Assembly: GCF_900109345.1 (NCBI RefSeq)
Contig: NZ_FNZN01000001.1
Location: forward strand, 193,883 to 257,882
DNA length: 64,000 nucleotides
Source of the DNA: Maribacter orientalis
Lineage (GTDB): Bacteria; Bacteroidota; Bacteroidia; Flavobacteriales; Flavobacteriaceae
Direction: 5' to 3'
Shown: positions 1-9,212 of the stretch, piece by piece
Layout of the letters: every line of letters begins with the position of its first letter
How positions within the stretch are numbered: the stretch's first letter is position 1
The notes under the pieces: model-generated
The model's input: the letters and a program-made list of their open reading frames with translations, nothing else
Databases searched by the model: none
What the model was told of the DNA's origin: nothing
Made by a program: the position numbers and the translations under genes

Positions 1-2
1 AG

Positions 3-1001
3 GAGTTTGAAATTAAAAATGCCGACCATCCCAATATTCGATTATTTACCGTTGAGAAAAGAACAGCAGACTATCCGTTAGATAATGTAATAGGTGCTTG
101 GGAAACTTGCTCTCCTGAAACCATGCAAGATTTTAGCGCTGTTGCTTATTTCTTTGCTAGAAAAGTTCAAAAAGAACTTCATATTCCTATTGGGTTAATC
201 GATTCTTCATGGGGTGCATCATGCGCCGAAGTCTGGACGCCAGAATCTGTTTTTGAAGCATACCCAGAATTGGTTACTGCACATGAATTGATTCAACCCA
301 ATCAATGGGTGACTATAGAAAAATCTACTTTATATAACGCTATGATTGCACCGTTCACCAATTTTAATATTGCTGGTGTATTATGGTATCAAGGAGAATC
401 GAACACGGCGAATGCAGAATCTTACCAGCAGATTTTTACTGAAATGATTACTTCTTGGCGCGCTGAGTGGAATAATGATTTCCCCTTTTACTACGTTCAA
501 ATTGCCCCTTTTAACTATGGTAGGCCTTTTGAAGGAGGAGTCTTGCGTGATCAACAACGCAGAACTTTAGCGTTAAAAAATACAGGAATGGCAATGACCA
601 GCGATATTTGTACGATTGAGGATATTCATCCACAGAACAAACAGGATGTTGGTTTGCGATTAGCGAATATAGCGTTGAAACAACACTACAATCTGTTACA
701 AGATCAGGAAGTTTATGGTCCGTTGTTCGACTCTGCTGAAATAATTGGAGATCAAGTTCAAATTAAATTTAGTCACAATAAGGGATTGAAAAGTGACGGA
801 AAAAGTATTGGGTTATTTGAGATATCGAATGAAAAAGGGGATTGGTTTGCAGCTAAAGCAAAACTGAAAAATGGTGTTGTATTGGCAAACTCAAAAGATG
901 TGAAAAGCCCTAAAGCTGTTCGATACGCTTGGAAAAGCACAGATATTGGTAATTTATATAATGAGGTAGGTTTGCCTGCATCTACATTTACAAGCGAATG
1001 A
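3..1001 (+). CDS. Sialate O-acetylesterase-like SGNH esterase, 3' part (5' end outside window)
   Basis: The reading frame is open from base 3, well before the first ATG at 123, so the gene starts outside the window. The protein carries the pattern of secreted sialate O-acetylesterase/carbohydrate esterases: GLIDSSWGASCAEVW, then LWYQGESNTANAESY, then an Asp-x-His pair in EDIHPQ that would complete the Ser-His-Asp triad; the nucleophile Ser must lie upstream. Family members remove O-acetyl groups from sugars in the periplasm. Its place before a sugar dehydrogenase and sulfatases fits degradation of a decorated polysaccharide. The true substrate need not be sialic acid; that name is inherited from the family. 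Confidence 0.82.
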   Translation, partial: EFEIKNADHPNIRLFTVEKRTADYPLDNVIGAWETCSPETMQDFSAVAYFFARKVQKELHIPIGLIDSSWGASCAEVWTPESVFEAYPELVTAHELIQPNQWVTIEKSTLYNAMIAPFTNFNIAGVLWYQGESNTANAESYQQIFTEMITSWRAEWNNDFPFYYVQIAPFNYGRPFEGGVLRDQQRRTLALKNTGMAMTSDICTIEDIHPQNKQDVGLRLANIALKQHYNLLQDQEVYGPLFDSAEIIGDQVQIKFSHNKGLKSDGKSIGLFEISNEKGDWFAAKAKLKNGVVLANSKDVKSPKAVRYAWKSTDIGNLYNEVGLPASTFTSE

Positions 1002-1132
1002 AAATAGTAAGGTAAAGTGTACGAATGAACTTTAAAAGCTTACGCCCATCCAATGATCAAGGTCATTCAGCTAAAAACAAGTATTTTTTTTTATAAAATA
1101 TATAAATTGTATTCAATAACTAATTCAAAATT

Positions 1133-2854
1133 ATGCAGATAAAAGAATCCTCAGAAATATATGATGTCATCATTGTTGGTTCTGGCGCTGGTGGTGGTAT
1201 GGCCACTAAACAGTTGGCAGATGCCGGTTTAAATGTTGCCGTTGTAGAGGCTGGTCCTTATTTTGATCCCGCTGACCCTAAAACGATGACTCAATTAAAG
1301 CAGCCATATGATTCTCCTCGTAGAGGAGCAGGTACAGATCGTGCTTTTGGTGAATGGGATATGTCTTGGGGTGACTGGGAAGTTGAAGGCGAGCCATACA
1401 CACATGAAGAAGGTACAGATTTTAAATGGTGGAGAGCAAGAATGTTGGGTGGGCGAACCAACCACTGGGGTCGAATTTCTTTACGATTCGGACCAAAGGA
1501 TTTCAAAGGTAAAACTCGTGATGGTCATGGAGATGATTGGCCGATTGGATATGAGGATGTTAAACCTTACTATGATAAATTAGATAAGCTTATAGGTGTT
1601 TTTGGCACCAATGAAGGCCGTGAGAATGATCCTGATGGATTTTTTCTTCCTCCACCGAAACCGAGATTGCATGAATTATTTTATATCAATGGAGCAAAGA
1701 AATCTAATATTCCTGTAATACCGGGTAGACTTTCAATGTTAACCAAAAGGATTAATAATGATCGTGGAGTTTGTTTTTATTGTGGGCAGTGTTCTCGTTC
1801 ATGTTCTGTGTATGCCGATTTTTCTGCGGGAAGTTGTTTAATATTTCCAGCCCAAAAAAGTGGCGGAAAAGTTAAGATTTTTGTTAATTCAATGGTTCGT
1901 GAAATTACGACTAATGACGAAGGAAAAGCAACAGGCGTATCCTATATCAGTAAGGACGATAGAAAGGAATATAAGCTTAAAGCTAAAGTAGTTGTATTAG
2001 CGGCATCGGCATGTAGTTCAGCACGAATTCTACTAAATTCAAAAAGCAAGCAACATCCTAATGGATTGGGTAATAGTAGTAATATCGTTGGTAAATATCT
2101 TCATGATTCTACAGGTGCAAGCGCAGCGGGCGTAATTCCCGATTTAATGAATAGGAAAACATCATACAACGAAGATGGTGTAGGGGGTATGCATGTATAT
2201 TCACCATGGTGGGGAGATAATTCTAAGCTTAATTTCCCAAGAGGATATCACATCGAAGTTTGGGGTGGTATGGGTCAACCTAATTATGGTTTCGGCTTTG
2301 ACCCTAACGGAATGAATAAATATTTTGGTCTTAAACCTGGAGGTTATGGAGATAGTCTACGTGACGATGTTAAAAAGTACTATGGCTCTGTGATTGGTTT
2401 TGGAGGTCGTGGTGAGGCTATTGCTTTTAAAGAAAACTATTGTGAAATTGACCCTACAACAGTTGATAAATTTGGTATTCCTGTTTTAAAATTCAACTAT
2501 AAGCATTCTGAATTTGAGATAAACCAGGCTAAGCATATGCAAGATACTTTTGAAGAACTGATTCATAATATGGGCGGTATACCTTTAAATGAAAAACCTG
2601 GAAAGGACAAAGATTATGGTCTTTTAGCTCCAGGTCAAATTATTCATGAAGTTGGTACTACGCGAATGGGTAATGATCCAAAAACGTCTGTGACCAATAA
2701 GTTTCAGCAACTGCATGACGTTGATAATGTTTTTATTGTAGATGCAGGTGTTTTTGTTTCTCAGGCAGATAAGAATTGCACATGGACGATTATGGCACTT
2801 TCATGGAGAGCCTCTGATTATATTATCGAACAACTTAAGGCACAAAATATTTAA
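1133..2854 (+). CDS. GMC-family FAD sugar dehydrogenase, catalytic subunit
   Basis: The N-terminus has the dinucleotide-binding motif GSGAGGG (residues 16-22) followed by an acidic strand end (VVEAGP). The C-terminal half has the GMC signature HEVGTTRMG and a late Asn-containing NCTWT segment. Four cysteines, Cys214, 217, 220 and 224, include the spacing C-x5-C-x3-C that holds a 3Fe-4S cluster in the FAD glucose dehydrogenase family, so electron transfer to a cytochrome or quinone is likely rather than oxidase activity. There is no classical signal peptide. The next gene, 3 bp downstream, encodes the small subunit, whose Tat-like leader could carry this protein across the membrane. Likely substrate: a sugar or glycoside; specificity cannot be read. 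Confidence 0.85.
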   Translation: MQIKESSEIYDVIIVGSGAGGGMATKQLADAGLNVAVVEAGPYFDPADPKTMTQLKQPYDSPRRGAGTDRAFGEWDMSWGDWEVEGEPYTHEEGTDFKWWRARMLGGRTNHWGRISLRFGPKDFKGKTRDGHGDDWPIGYEDVKPYYDKLDKLIGVFGTNEGRENDPDGFFLPPPKPRLHELFYINGAKKSNIPVIPGRLSMLTKRINNDRGVCFYCGQCSRSCSVYADFSAGSCLIFPAQKSGGKVKIFVNSMVREITTNDEGKATGVSYISKDDRKEYKLKAKVVVLAASACSSARILLNSKSKQHPNGLGNSSNIVGKYLHDSTGASAAGVIPDLMNRKTSYNEDGVGGMHVYSPWWGDNSKLNFPRGYHIEVWGGMGQPNYGFGFDPNGMNKYFGLKPGGYGDSLRDDVKKYYGSVIGFGGRGEAIAFKENYCEIDPTTVDKFGIPVLKFNYKHSEFEINQAKHMQDTFEELIHNMGGIPLNEKPGKDKDYGLLAPGQIIHEVGTTRMGNDPKTSVTNKFQQLHDVDNVFIVDAGVFVSQADKNCTWTIMALSWRASDYIIEQLKAQNI

Positions 2855-2857
2855 AAG

Positions 2858-3580
2858 ATGGATAGAAGAAAGAGTTTACAAACTTTAATACTTGGTGGGG
2901 CTGCGGCCGGTACGGGTCTAGTATTCAACTCCTGTAGAACAGAAAATGCTGAAACTATCGATGAGGCAATTATAGCCGGAAGTGATAAATATTTTGGAAG
3001 AACGCCAGAAGAATTGGAGCGCATTGAGAAAATTAATGCAGAACAATTATTCAATGAACATGAAATGGAGACTATTGCATCATTAGCCATAGTTATTCTT
3101 CCGCCAAAAGAACCACATGGCGGACCAATTGAGGCGGGTGTTCCCGACTTAGTTGAGTTCATGGGAAAAGACATCCCAGAAATGGCACCAACGCTGTTAG
3201 GTGGCTTAATGTGGTTGGATCATAAAAGTAATACAGAATTCGGAACAGAGTTTAAATCGGCGACCTTAGAACAGAAAAAACAGATTTGTGATGAAATCTG
3301 TTGGCACGATATAGAAATTCCTTTAGAAAAGCAACCTCTAGAAATACAATTTTTCTATATGATGCGAGGTCTAACCGTGACAGGTTATTACACCTCTGAA
3401 GTAGGAATAGCAGAGTTAGGCTATAAAGGAAATTCACCTAATGTATGGGATGGTGTGCCCCAAGATGTACTAGACCAGCACGGTGTAGCATATGATCCGG
3501 CATGGATAGCGAAGTGTGTTGATCAGAGCCAAAGAAATGTCATTGCAGAATGGGATGAAAACGGCAATTTACTTACATAG
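2858..3580 (+). CDS. Gluconate 2-dehydrogenase subunit 3-like (hitch-hiker) subunit
   Basis: This 240-residue protein belongs by pattern to the gluconate 2-dehydrogenase subunit 3 family (segments FNEHEMETIASLAIVILPP and FFYMMRGLTVTGYYTSEVG). The leader DRRKSLQTLILGGAAAGTG is Tat-like (twin Arg at 3-4) and is followed by Cys26, a possible lipid-attachment site. In this family the small subunit is exported by Tat with the FAD subunit bound to it, which fits the leaderless GMC protein ending 3 bp upstream. Together with the following isomerase it forms a tight three-gene unit. Confidence 0.82.
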   Translation: MDRRKSLQTLILGGAAAGTGLVFNSCRTENAETIDEAIIAGSDKYFGRTPEELERIEKINAEQLFNEHEMETIASLAIVILPPKEPHGGPIEAGVPDLVEFMGKDIPEMAPTLLGGLMWLDHKSNTEFGTEFKSATLEQKKQICDEICWHDIEIPLEKQPLEIQFFYMMRGLTVTGYYTSEVGIAELGYKGNSPNVWDGVPQDVLDQHGVAYDPAWIAKCVDQSQRNVIAEWDENGNLLT

Positions 3581-3594
3581 ATAATAGAAAGAAA

Positions 3595-4416
3595 ATGAAA
3601 AGAGTTATCCTAGCCATTATGCTTATATGTGGTGGTTTTCTAGCACAGGCACAAGAAGTTGGTTTGCAATTATATAGTTTGCGTGATCAATTTAAAGTTG
3701 ATGTTGCAAATACATTAGGTTTAATCAATGAATGGGGAATTACAAAAATTGAAGGTGGAGGCACTTATGATTTACCACTTAATGACTTTAAGGCGCTACT
3801 AGCCAAGAATAATTTAGAAATGGTAAGTGTTGGTGCAGAATTTGGTGACTTGGAGAGTGATATCGAAAAAGTCATTAAAAACGCCAAAGATTTTGGTGCT
3901 ACATATGTAATGTGTGCTTGGGTACCTCATGATGGTAACAAATGGGATTTGGAAGAAACCCAACATGCAACCGATGTCTTCAATAAAGCAGGTAAAATTC
4001 TTAAGAAGAATGGACTTACGCTAGCTTATCATGCGCATGGATATGAATTTAGACCTTATAAGAATGGTACTTTATTCGACTATATGGCTGAAAACGCGAA
4101 GGATTTCTCTTTTGAATTAGATGTGTTTTGGGCTCATCATGGCGGTGCAGATCCGTTGGCATTAATGAAAAAATATCCAAAGAAGTTTGTCTTGCTACAT
4201 TTAAAAGATATGCAAAAGGGTATTATAGGTAATAACACAGGACATGAAGAAGACGATACCAATGTTGTACTGGGTACAGGCCAAGTTGATATATCAGGTA
4301 TTGTTGCCGAAGCTAAAAAGTTAGGTATAGAATATATGTTTATTGAAGATGAATCTTCTGATGTTGTTTCACAAGTACCTAAAAGCTTAGAATATCTAAG
4401 TCAATTAGAAAAATAA
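3595..4416 (+). CDS. Secreted sugar isomerase/epimerase-like TIM-barrel protein
   Basis: The protein is 273 residues with a clear Sec signal peptide ending near AQAQE (about residue 20). The rest matches the xylose-isomerase-like TIM-barrel family: VGLQLYSLRDQ at strand 1, YHAHGYEF, FELDVFWAHHGGAD, LLHLKD and a late IEDE, which supply the usual Glu/Asp/His metal ligands. Because it is exported, a sugar phosphate substrate is unlikely. Placed directly behind an exported sugar dehydrogenase, it more plausibly acts on an oxidised (keto) sugar or glycoside. A strong terminator follows. Confidence 0.8.
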   Translation: MKRVILAIMLICGGFLAQAQEVGLQLYSLRDQFKVDVANTLGLINEWGITKIEGGGTYDLPLNDFKALLAKNNLEMVSVGAEFGDLESDIEKVIKNAKDFGATYVMCAWVPHDGNKWDLEETQHATDVFNKAGKILKKNGLTLAYHAHGYEFRPYKNGTLFDYMAENAKDFSFELDVFWAHHGGADPLALMKKYPKKFVLLHLKDMQKGIIGNNTGHEEDDTNVVLGTGQVDISGIVAEAKKLGIEYMFIEDESSDVVSQVPKSLEYLSQLEK

Positions 4417-4434
4417 TACCAATTACCAACCATT

Positions 4435-4470
4435 AGCCCCTATTTCATGTTTGAAGTAGGGGCTTTTTTA
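4435..4470 (+). terminator. Rho-independent terminator after the dehydrogenase/isomerase operon
   Basis: A perfect 8-bp stem, AGCCCCTA (4435-4442) with TAGGGGCT (4457-4464), a 14-nt loop and a run of T residues. It lies 18 bases after the isomerase stop codon. Confidence 0.85.
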
Positions 4471-4510
4471 TTATTTGGCTAATAAGATTCTATTCTTTAA
4501 TTTATGCTTC

Positions 4511-6127
4511 ATGAAATTGATTTTACTTTCAATCCTTTTAACACTTTCTCTTTCTTGTAAGGATAAGGCGGAGAATGTTAATCACGACATGCAATCACTA
4601 CCGAACATTATTTGGTTGGTGGCCGAGGATCAATCACCAGACTGGTTCCCGATGTATGGCGATTCAATACAGTCTCTTCCTAACTTAGAGTCTCTTTCAC
4701 ATGATGGCATTGTTTTTACAAACGCTATTGCACCTGTACCAGTCTGTGCTCCGGCACGAAGTGCAATTATCACCGGCATGTATCCCACAACATTGGGCAC
4801 GCATAATATGCGTACATATAACGCGTATGCTAAAGGGCAAAATGAACCATCTATTGGTATTCCTAGTTATTCTCCATTAGTGCCAGATGACGTGAAAATG
4901 TTTACCGAGTATTTGCGAATAATTGGATATTATACGTCTAATGGACCAAAGGAGGATTACAACTTTGAAAAATTGGAAGCTGCATGGAGTGATTCAAGTA
5001 AAGAGCATCACTGGCGTAACCGAAAATCGGGACAACCATTTTTTAGTGTATTTAATTTTTCGGTTTGTCATGAATCGCAGGTTTGGGCACGAACAAATGA
5101 TACCCTATACGTAAATCCGGAAGAAATTAAAGTTCCACCTTATTTTCCAGATACTGATGTAGTAAGACATGATTTGGCTGTCAATTACAGTAATTTAAAA
5201 CGGTTGGATAGGCAAATCGGAAAAATTTTAAATCAATTGAAATCCGATGGGCTTTATGAAAATAGCTACATCTTTTTTTATGGTGATCACGGCGGACCCT
5301 TTCCAAGGTATAAAAGAGCATTGTATGATACGGGATTAAAAGTGCCAATGGTAATTAAGTTTCCCGCAAATAAAGGTGCAGGTACGGTCGATGACCGCAT
5401 GTTTAGTTTTATTGATTTAGCGCCCACAGTACTTTCATTAGCAGGCATAGAACCTACTAAAGTTATGCAAGGTGTTGCACAATTTGGTACGTTTGAGTCC
5501 AAGAGCAAACCAAAAGTAACCTTCCATTCTTCAGATAGGTTTGATGCGGTATATGACCGATTAAGAGCAGTGCGTTCTTCTCGATTTAAGTATATTAAAA
5601 ATTTTAATACGAATTTAAGTAGAGCATTACCCATTGCTTACAGAGAACAAATGGGCATAATGAAAGAATTGAGAAGGTTGGATAGTACAAATCAATTAAC
5701 CGAAATTACATCTACCTGGATGCAACCTGATAAACCAAATGAGGAATTTTATGATTTAGAAAAAGACCCTAAAGAACTACATAATCTTTCAAAGGTTCCA
5801 GAATATAAAGATTCAATTGATCACTATCGCAATATTTTGAATCAATGGATTCTTGAAACTAAAGATCTTGGAGAAATAGAAGAGAAAGTACTATTACACA
5901 ATTGGTTGGTAGATGATAAACAACCGAAATTAAATGGATTACAGTTACAGGAAAAAGATAAAACTATTAAGCTTATGCATTCAATAGTTGATGCAACCAT
6001 AGTTTGGAGAAAATTAAAAGATTCTGTTTGGAATATTTATTTAGAACCTTTGAACAAAGACATATCATTTGAGGCCAAGGCAGAACGTATTGGGTATCAA
6101 GATAGCGAAGTTTTAATTTGGCAATAA
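4511..6127 (+). CDS. Sulfatase, S1 family (formylglycine type), lipoprotein
   Basis: An alkaline-phosphatase-fold sulfatase of about 538 residues. The ATG at 4511 is preferred over the ATG at 4475 because it places a lipoprotein signal (MKLILLSILLTLSLSC) at the N-terminus. The maturation motif is CAPAR (Cys79), the site converted to formylglycine. An N-terminal metal-site segment (NIIWLVAEDQSPDW) and a C-terminal YGDHGGPFPRYK block with metal and sulfate ligands are visible. It would act at the cell surface or in the periplasm, removing sulfate esters from algal glycans. It converges on the second sulfatase, 8 bp away. Sub-family and substrate cannot be assigned by eye. Confidence 0.88.
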   Translation: MKLILLSILLTLSLSCKDKAENVNHDMQSLPNIIWLVAEDQSPDWFPMYGDSIQSLPNLESLSHDGIVFTNAIAPVPVCAPARSAIITGMYPTTLGTHNMRTYNAYAKGQNEPSIGIPSYSPLVPDDVKMFTEYLRIIGYYTSNGPKEDYNFEKLEAAWSDSSKEHHWRNRKSGQPFFSVFNFSVCHESQVWARTNDTLYVNPEEIKVPPYFPDTDVVRHDLAVNYSNLKRLDRQIGKILNQLKSDGLYENSYIFFYGDHGGPFPRYKRALYDTGLKVPMVIKFPANKGAGTVDDRMFSFIDLAPTVLSLAGIEPTKVMQGVAQFGTFESKSKPKVTFHSSDRFDAVYDRLRAVRSSRFKYIKNFNTNLSRALPIAYREQMGIMKELRRLDSTNQLTEITSTWMQPDKPNEEFYDLEKDPKELHNLSKVPEYKDSIDHYRNILNQWILETKDLGEIEEKVLLHNWLVDDKQPKLNGLQLQEKDKTIKLMHSIVDATIVWRKLKDSVWNIYLEPLNKDISFEAKAERIGYQDSEVLIWQ

Positions 6128-6134
6128 CTTCAGA

Positions 6135-7922
6135 TTAATCTAACCTCTTAAACTGTAAAAGCCTAAAATCACCTACTTGACTACCAGGTATTTCCAAGGC
6201 TTTTAGCGTAAGCGAGCCGTTACCCTTAGAAAGAACTAAAACACCTAGGTCAAGTATGTTGAATTCCTTTACGTAGGATTCCATTCTTGGTACCCTATCA
6301 TTTTCTTTTCCAGTTAAGGGAGGGTCGAACGGAACTGTAACTTTCTTGGCGATTTTGCTATTTTCATAACTTAATTCAATAATTGACCCCAAATCTATTT
6401 CAGGACATGTATAATATAATTCTACCTGAAAATGACCATCGGTAAGCACTTCAACATTCCAAGTAATAGAATCGGTAACTGATTTCCAGTTCGTAAAGAA
6501 TGAGTCATTTGGCCACTTGTTACTTCTATTTATATTTCCATGAGCTTTACCATCCCTAGCTGGTAGTTGCGTATATAATGCTTTTGGATAACCCAATGTA
6601 AAAGCACGATTATCATTTTCTTTGGTTATTTGAATCGTCTCTTTTTCCCAGTTATTCTTTGCTATAATTAGCGAATCTGTGATTTGCTGATATTTATCTG
6701 AAATATCATTTTTTTGACTACGATCAATAGTAATATCGTAAAGTCTATTTTCTTCATCTAATCTAAATTGCTGACTTCGAACGCTTGTTTTACCATTCCA
6801 GTGATTGTAAATCAATCGTTTTTTTAAATTCATAGATTCACCTAAAAGTAATGGACTTAAATCTTTTCCATCAATTGGTTTTTTTGTCGTTATCGGTAGA
6901 GATAATAATCCAAATAGAGTTGGCAAAATATCTATTCCGCTTGCAATATTTCTGATGTTCAATCCTTTTTCAATATGGTTTACCCATTGTATATAGAAAG
7001 GTGTACGAACACCCCCTTCATCAACAGAACCTTTCTTGCCGCGCATTCCTCCATTCCATCGATAGGCATTAGGCCCGTTGTCAGAAAGATAAATTATTAT
7101 GGTTTCCTCTTCCAAGCCCAAACTTTTAATTTTATCTGTAACCCTACCAACATTGTCATCTATGTTTTCAACCATTGCCAAAGCTGCTCGAGTAAATCTT
7201 AAATCTTCTTCTAAATTATCTTCGGATAGCAAGTTTAGCGGTTTGCTTTTCATTTTATCCCAGTACTTATCTGGTACTTGCATGGGACTATGCGGCGTAT
7301 TATAAGGTAGGTACAGAAAAAATGATTTTTTTACATTTTCCTCAATAAATTCAACTCCTATGTCCGTAAGGTCATCAACCAAAAAACCATTACCTTTTAC
7401 TAGTTCACCATTATCTTCTAACATTGGGCTAAAATAATTGCCCCAGTGCCCAGATGCGAATCCATAAAAATGTTCAAAGCCCCTAGAGTTTGGATGATAA
7501 GGTGGCTGCATACCATTATGCCATTTGCCAAATGCAGCGGTGCTATATCCTGCATTTTTAAGAAGATCTGCTATCGTAGTTTCATTCAAATTAATACGTT
7601 CGCCACCAGACGATGTCTCATAAACTCCCATTCTGGTAAAATACCTTCCAGTTAAAATTTCAGCTCTTGTTGGTGAGCATACCGGTTGAACATAGAAGTT
7701 TTCAAACGAAGCACCTTTGGCTTTTAAAGAATCTATATGAGGTGTATTTAAATTTGTATTACCACTACTACTTAAATCACCCCAACCTTGATCATCGGCG
7801 AGAATTAAAATTATATTTGGCTTTTTTACTGATGCTACAGCATTATCTTTTTTTCCTTTTTCAGAGCAGGAAAGTAGTAGAAGCATTAAGATAAAATTGG
7901 TTGAAATTTTTAATAATTTCAT
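6135..7922 (-). CDS. Arylsulfatase-type sulfatase with C-terminal extension, lipoprotein
   Basis: The start is placed at the ATG ending at 7922 (595 residues), with an AGGTG-like ribosome site just upstream; an in-frame GTG at 7934 is less likely. The leader MKLLKISTNFILMLLLLSC is a lipoprotein signal. The maturation motif is CSPTR (Cys82), preceded by NIILILADDQGWGDLSS, a standard metal site; YLSDNGPNAYRWNGGMRGKKGS is the second half of the active site. About 150 residues after the sulfatase core form an extra beta-rich domain of unknown role. It works with the neighbouring sulfatase and the GH130-like enzyme, probably on a sulfated glycan. Confidence 0.88.
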   Translation of the reverse strand: MKLLKISTNFILMLLLLSCSEKGKKDNAVASVKKPNIILILADDQGWGDLSSSGNTNLNTPHIDSLKAKGASFENFYVQPVCSPTRAEILTGRYFTRMGVYETSSGGERINLNETTIADLLKNAGYSTAAFGKWHNGMQPPYHPNSRGFEHFYGFASGHWGNYFSPMLEDNGELVKGNGFLVDDLTDIGVEFIEENVKKSFFLYLPYNTPHSPMQVPDKYWDKMKSKPLNLLSEDNLEEDLRFTRAALAMVENIDDNVGRVTDKIKSLGLEEETIIIYLSDNGPNAYRWNGGMRGKKGSVDEGGVRTPFYIQWVNHIEKGLNIRNIASGIDILPTLFGLLSLPITTKKPIDGKDLSPLLLGESMNLKKRLIYNHWNGKTSVRSQQFRLDEENRLYDITIDRSQKNDISDKYQQITDSLIIAKNNWEKETIQITKENDNRAFTLGYPKALYTQLPARDGKAHGNINRSNKWPNDSFFTNWKSVTDSITWNVEVLTDGHFQVELYYTCPEIDLGSIIELSYENSKIAKKVTVPFDPPLTGKENDRVPRMESYVKEFNILDLGVLVLSKGNGSLTLKALEIPGSQVGDFRLLQFKRLD

Positions 7923-7958
7923 ATCGCACCTCACTTATTTATATTTTTAAAATTAGTG

Positions 7959-9083
7959 TTATTCCTTGACCGCTAATCCAACCATTGAATCTGCTGTACC
8001 ATAATACAGGAACCATTTATCCTTAAAATACACCAACCCTTCAATGAAGGTAGTACCGGCCTTATACTGACCGCTTACTTCATGAGGTAGACTTGGGCAA
8101 ATAAAAGGAGTGTCTAGCCTTTCTATCATTTTGGTTGGATCATTTTTATCGAACAAAACTTGACCACCACAGTAGGTGCCTTCAGGAAATTTATCTGTTG
8201 CACCTTCACCACTTAAGTTTTTCCCATTGTATAATAAAAGAATACCAGCATCTGTAAATAGTGCAGGAGGCCCAGGCTCGGTAAGGTGACTATCAAAATC
8301 ATTCAATGTTGGTTTAAAACTATGCAGTAATTCTCCAGTTTCGGTCAACGTCGGTTCCCAGTCGACACCATTGCTAGAAGTAGCAAGATTTACAAAAAGC
8401 TCACCCCAATACATTAAATACTTGCCGTTTATCTTTTTCGCAATTAATCGTCCATTCACCAATTCAGTAACGATGGAACCCGATTTGCTCCATTCATTTA
8501 AAAACTTGCCGTTATTGGTATTTTCAAAAACAGGACCTTGCTTTGTCCAATTTTTTAGATCTGTAGAGGTTGCGCTAGAAAGACGGGCGATATCTTTGTT
8601 CCAACTTGTATATAACATGATGTAGGTGCCGTCTGGAGTTTCCACTATACGCGGATCTTCGATTCCGCCTGGTTGATCCCATTGTGAAAATTTATCATTA
8701 TCGGGGAACAGCACAGGCTTTGGGTATTTTGTGAAGTCAATCCCATTTGTACTATAAGCCAATCCTATACGCGAAGTTCTTCCGCCTAAAATAGCAGCAG
8801 GATTATCCTCAGCCCGAAATAATAGAAATACGGTATCATTTTTTACAATTGCCCCAGGATTAAAAACATCGGCTTTTTGCCATTGAACTTCTTTATTTGA
8901 AATAGGGTCCAGAAACGTATAAGTGGAATCTGACTGCATTATCGGATTTTTTTTGGTTTTCTCAAAACCTAATAACCATGGAGATTCAGTTGGTTCGACA
9001 GACTCAGTTGATGAGCTCTTTTCGCCTTTACATGAAATGAATAAAATTGCTAAGGTCAAGAATAACGATATTCGGTAGTTCAT
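7959..9083 (-). CDS. GH130-like glycosidase/phosphorylase, lipoprotein
   Basis: The 374-residue protein has a lipoprotein leader (LAILFISC) and the five-bladed propeller pattern of the GH130/GH32/GH43 superfamily. Blocks FNPGAIVKNDTVFLLFRAED, SRIGLAYSTNGIDF, GGIEDPRIV and YIMLYTSW follow the order expected for GH130 enzymes, which cleave or phosphorolyse beta-mannosides. A surface or periplasmic location favours hydrolysis over phosphorolysis, since cytoplasmic phosphorylases lack such leaders. It probably shares a transcript with the sulfatase downstream (36-bp gap). Exact specificity is uncertain. Confidence 0.72.
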   Translation of the reverse strand: MNYRISLFLTLAILFISCKGEKSSSTESVEPTESPWLLGFEKTKKNPIMQSDSTYTFLDPISNKEVQWQKADVFNPGAIVKNDTVFLLFRAEDNPAAILGGRTSRIGLAYSTNGIDFTKYPKPVLFPDNDKFSQWDQPGGIEDPRIVETPDGTYIMLYTSWNKDIARLSSATSTDLKNWTKQGPVFENTNNGKFLNEWSKSGSIVTELVNGRLIAKKINGKYLMYWGELFVNLATSSNGVDWEPTLTETGELLHSFKPTLNDFDSHLTEPGPPALFTDAGILLLYNGKNLSGEGATDKFPEGTYCGGQVLFDKNDPTKMIERLDTPFICPSLPHEVSGQYKAGTTFIEGLVYFKDKWFLYYGTADSMVGLAVKE

Positions 9084-9212
9084 TGTTTTTGGTTAAATTG
9101 CTAGAATGATAGTTTTAGGTAAGGTAGTAATTATTCTACTATAACTTAATTTGAATTTTGGATGATATTGAATTACAGAATGTTAGAAAAAATAAGACAG
9201 CTTACTACTTTA

